Positions 63,713-64,000 of a DNA stretch of 64,000 nucleotides are shown here, in pieces. Every line of letters begins with the position of its first letter. The stretch's first letter is position 1. The translations under genes and the position numbers were made by a program. Source of the stretch: Desulfobacter sp. (GTDB lineage: Bacteria > Desulfobacterota > Desulfobacteria > Desulfobacterales > Desulfobacteraceae); contig CP054838.1 in the NCBI GenBank assembly GCA_028768545.1, forward strand, positions 799,501-863,500. The letters run 5' to 3'. The notes below the pieces were generated by a model. That model was not told the DNA's origin and ran no database searches. It saw only the letters and a program-made list of their open reading frames with translations.

Positions 63713-64000
63713 CAGTAGTGTCCGGTTAGGTTGTTGCATATAAAAAGCATCTAAAATCATTGAAAAAACAGTCGGTTTTGTGTTGACAAATGTGCGTAAA
63801 AATTTTTGTGCGCCTTGAAAATTTAACTCAAGGAGCTCAAATGACGCACATCTCAGTCCCTAAAAAACAACTACGGTCCCTGAACTTTGACAATTTCAGG
63901 TGCCCTCTGATAAAGTCACTTTCAAAAGCACCGGAATTACAATCTCGAGGAGACCGCCCTTTAAAAATGACATTCGAAGACCAGATAAATGCTTTGGTTT
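63713..64000 (+). mobile_element. IS4-like element, third copy (runs off the right edge)
   Basis: Begins CAGTAGTGTCCGGTTAGG at 63713, identical to the terminus of the other two copies, and continues past the window end. It lies about 100 bases upstream of the TamB gene start, so it may affect that gene's promoter. Confidence 0.9.
63841..64000 (+). CDS. IS4-like transposase, partial at window end
   Basis: First 53 codons of the transposase seen complete at 52562-53731, starting MTHISVPKKQLRSLNFDNF and identical as far as it goes. An AAGGAG box precedes the ATG by 5 bases. The rest lies outside the window. Confidence 0.88.
   Translation, partial: MTHISVPKKQLRSLNFDNFRCPLIKSLSKAPELQSRGDRPLKMTFEDQINALV

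Noticed and set aside
1..64000. CRISPR arrays, tRNA or rRNA genes, known anti-phage systems, prophage
   Set aside because: No regularly spaced repeats, cloverleaf or rRNA-like sequence and no Cas, restriction or phage structural proteins were seen.

Overview
This window looks like chromosome from a Gram-negative anaerobe of the sulfate-reducing Desulfobacteria (Desulfobacterales-like). That is an inference from gene content and style: amino-acid ABC and TRAP uptake systems, NSS symporters, an outer-membrane assembly pair (TamB plus a BamA/TamA-type barrel), DarP, RsgA, GGCC-rich codon use and heavy insertion-sequence load. I ran no search, so the taxonomic call is soft.

Layout. 0.1-3.1 kb: a minus-strand polar amino-acid ABC transporter operon whose ATPase has lost its Walker B region. 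3.1-5.1 kb: a decayed tandem duplicate of a short-chain dehydrogenase (SDR), a NUDIX hydrolase and the intact SDR. 5.5-7.6 kb: FabG-type reductase and an ECF sigma/anti-sigma pair. 8.1-8.9 kb: an orphan solute-binding protein. 8.9-15.4 kb: a tight minus-strand operon of PepA, a broken MoxR, DUF58, a transglutaminase protein, MutY and a CDF metal transporter. 15.6-19.1 kb: an IS6-family element that has eaten the end of a 7TM sensor, next to its response regulator and a 7TM-PAS partner. 19.4-30.9 kb: DarP, free-Met-R-sulfoxide reductase, HDOD protein, RND efflux pair, metallo-hydrolase, NSS transporter with a tiny MetS-like partner, and a chemoreceptor. 30.9-38.4 kb: two IS256-family copies, a cupin, RsgA, and a three-level nest (ISAs1-like fragment containing an IS4-like element containing IS256). 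38.4-41.9 kb: three broken genes. 42.0-48.3 kb: a TRAP transporter plus 5-oxoprolinase (PxpABC) and a GntR regulator with apparent operators. 48.4-52.5 kb: a GTPase/DUF2868 pair split by an ISL3-family element. 52.5-54.6 kb: a second, inverted copy of the ISAs1/IS4 unit. 54.8-56.9 kb: a TudS-like desulfidase with an ABC binding protein and permease. 56.9-63.6 kb: the TamB/BamA-like pair. The window ends inside a third copy of the IS4-like element.

The most unusual signal is genome decay of a particular style. At least four conserved genes (ABC ATPase, TgpA-like transglutaminase, YfcC-like carrier, M20 peptidase) appear to carry in-frame internal deletions of roughly 30-110 codons. A fifth (MoxR) carries a larger frame-breaking one. 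Several genes also contain in-frame stop codons with the frame open on both sides: two TAG in the YfcC-like gene, TGA in M20, TGA in a binding-protein signal peptide, and TAA at codon 7 of both IS256 copies. With the IS load this suggests recent relaxed selection (host-associated or otherwise bottlenecked lineage), or assembly artefacts that need read-level checking.

I found no convincing new defence system, CRISPR array, tRNA or rRNA. The best candidates for something undescribed are the structured noncoding head of the ISAs1-like unit, the TudS-like desulfidase/ABC locus, and the paired GntR operators in the pyroglutamate locus.
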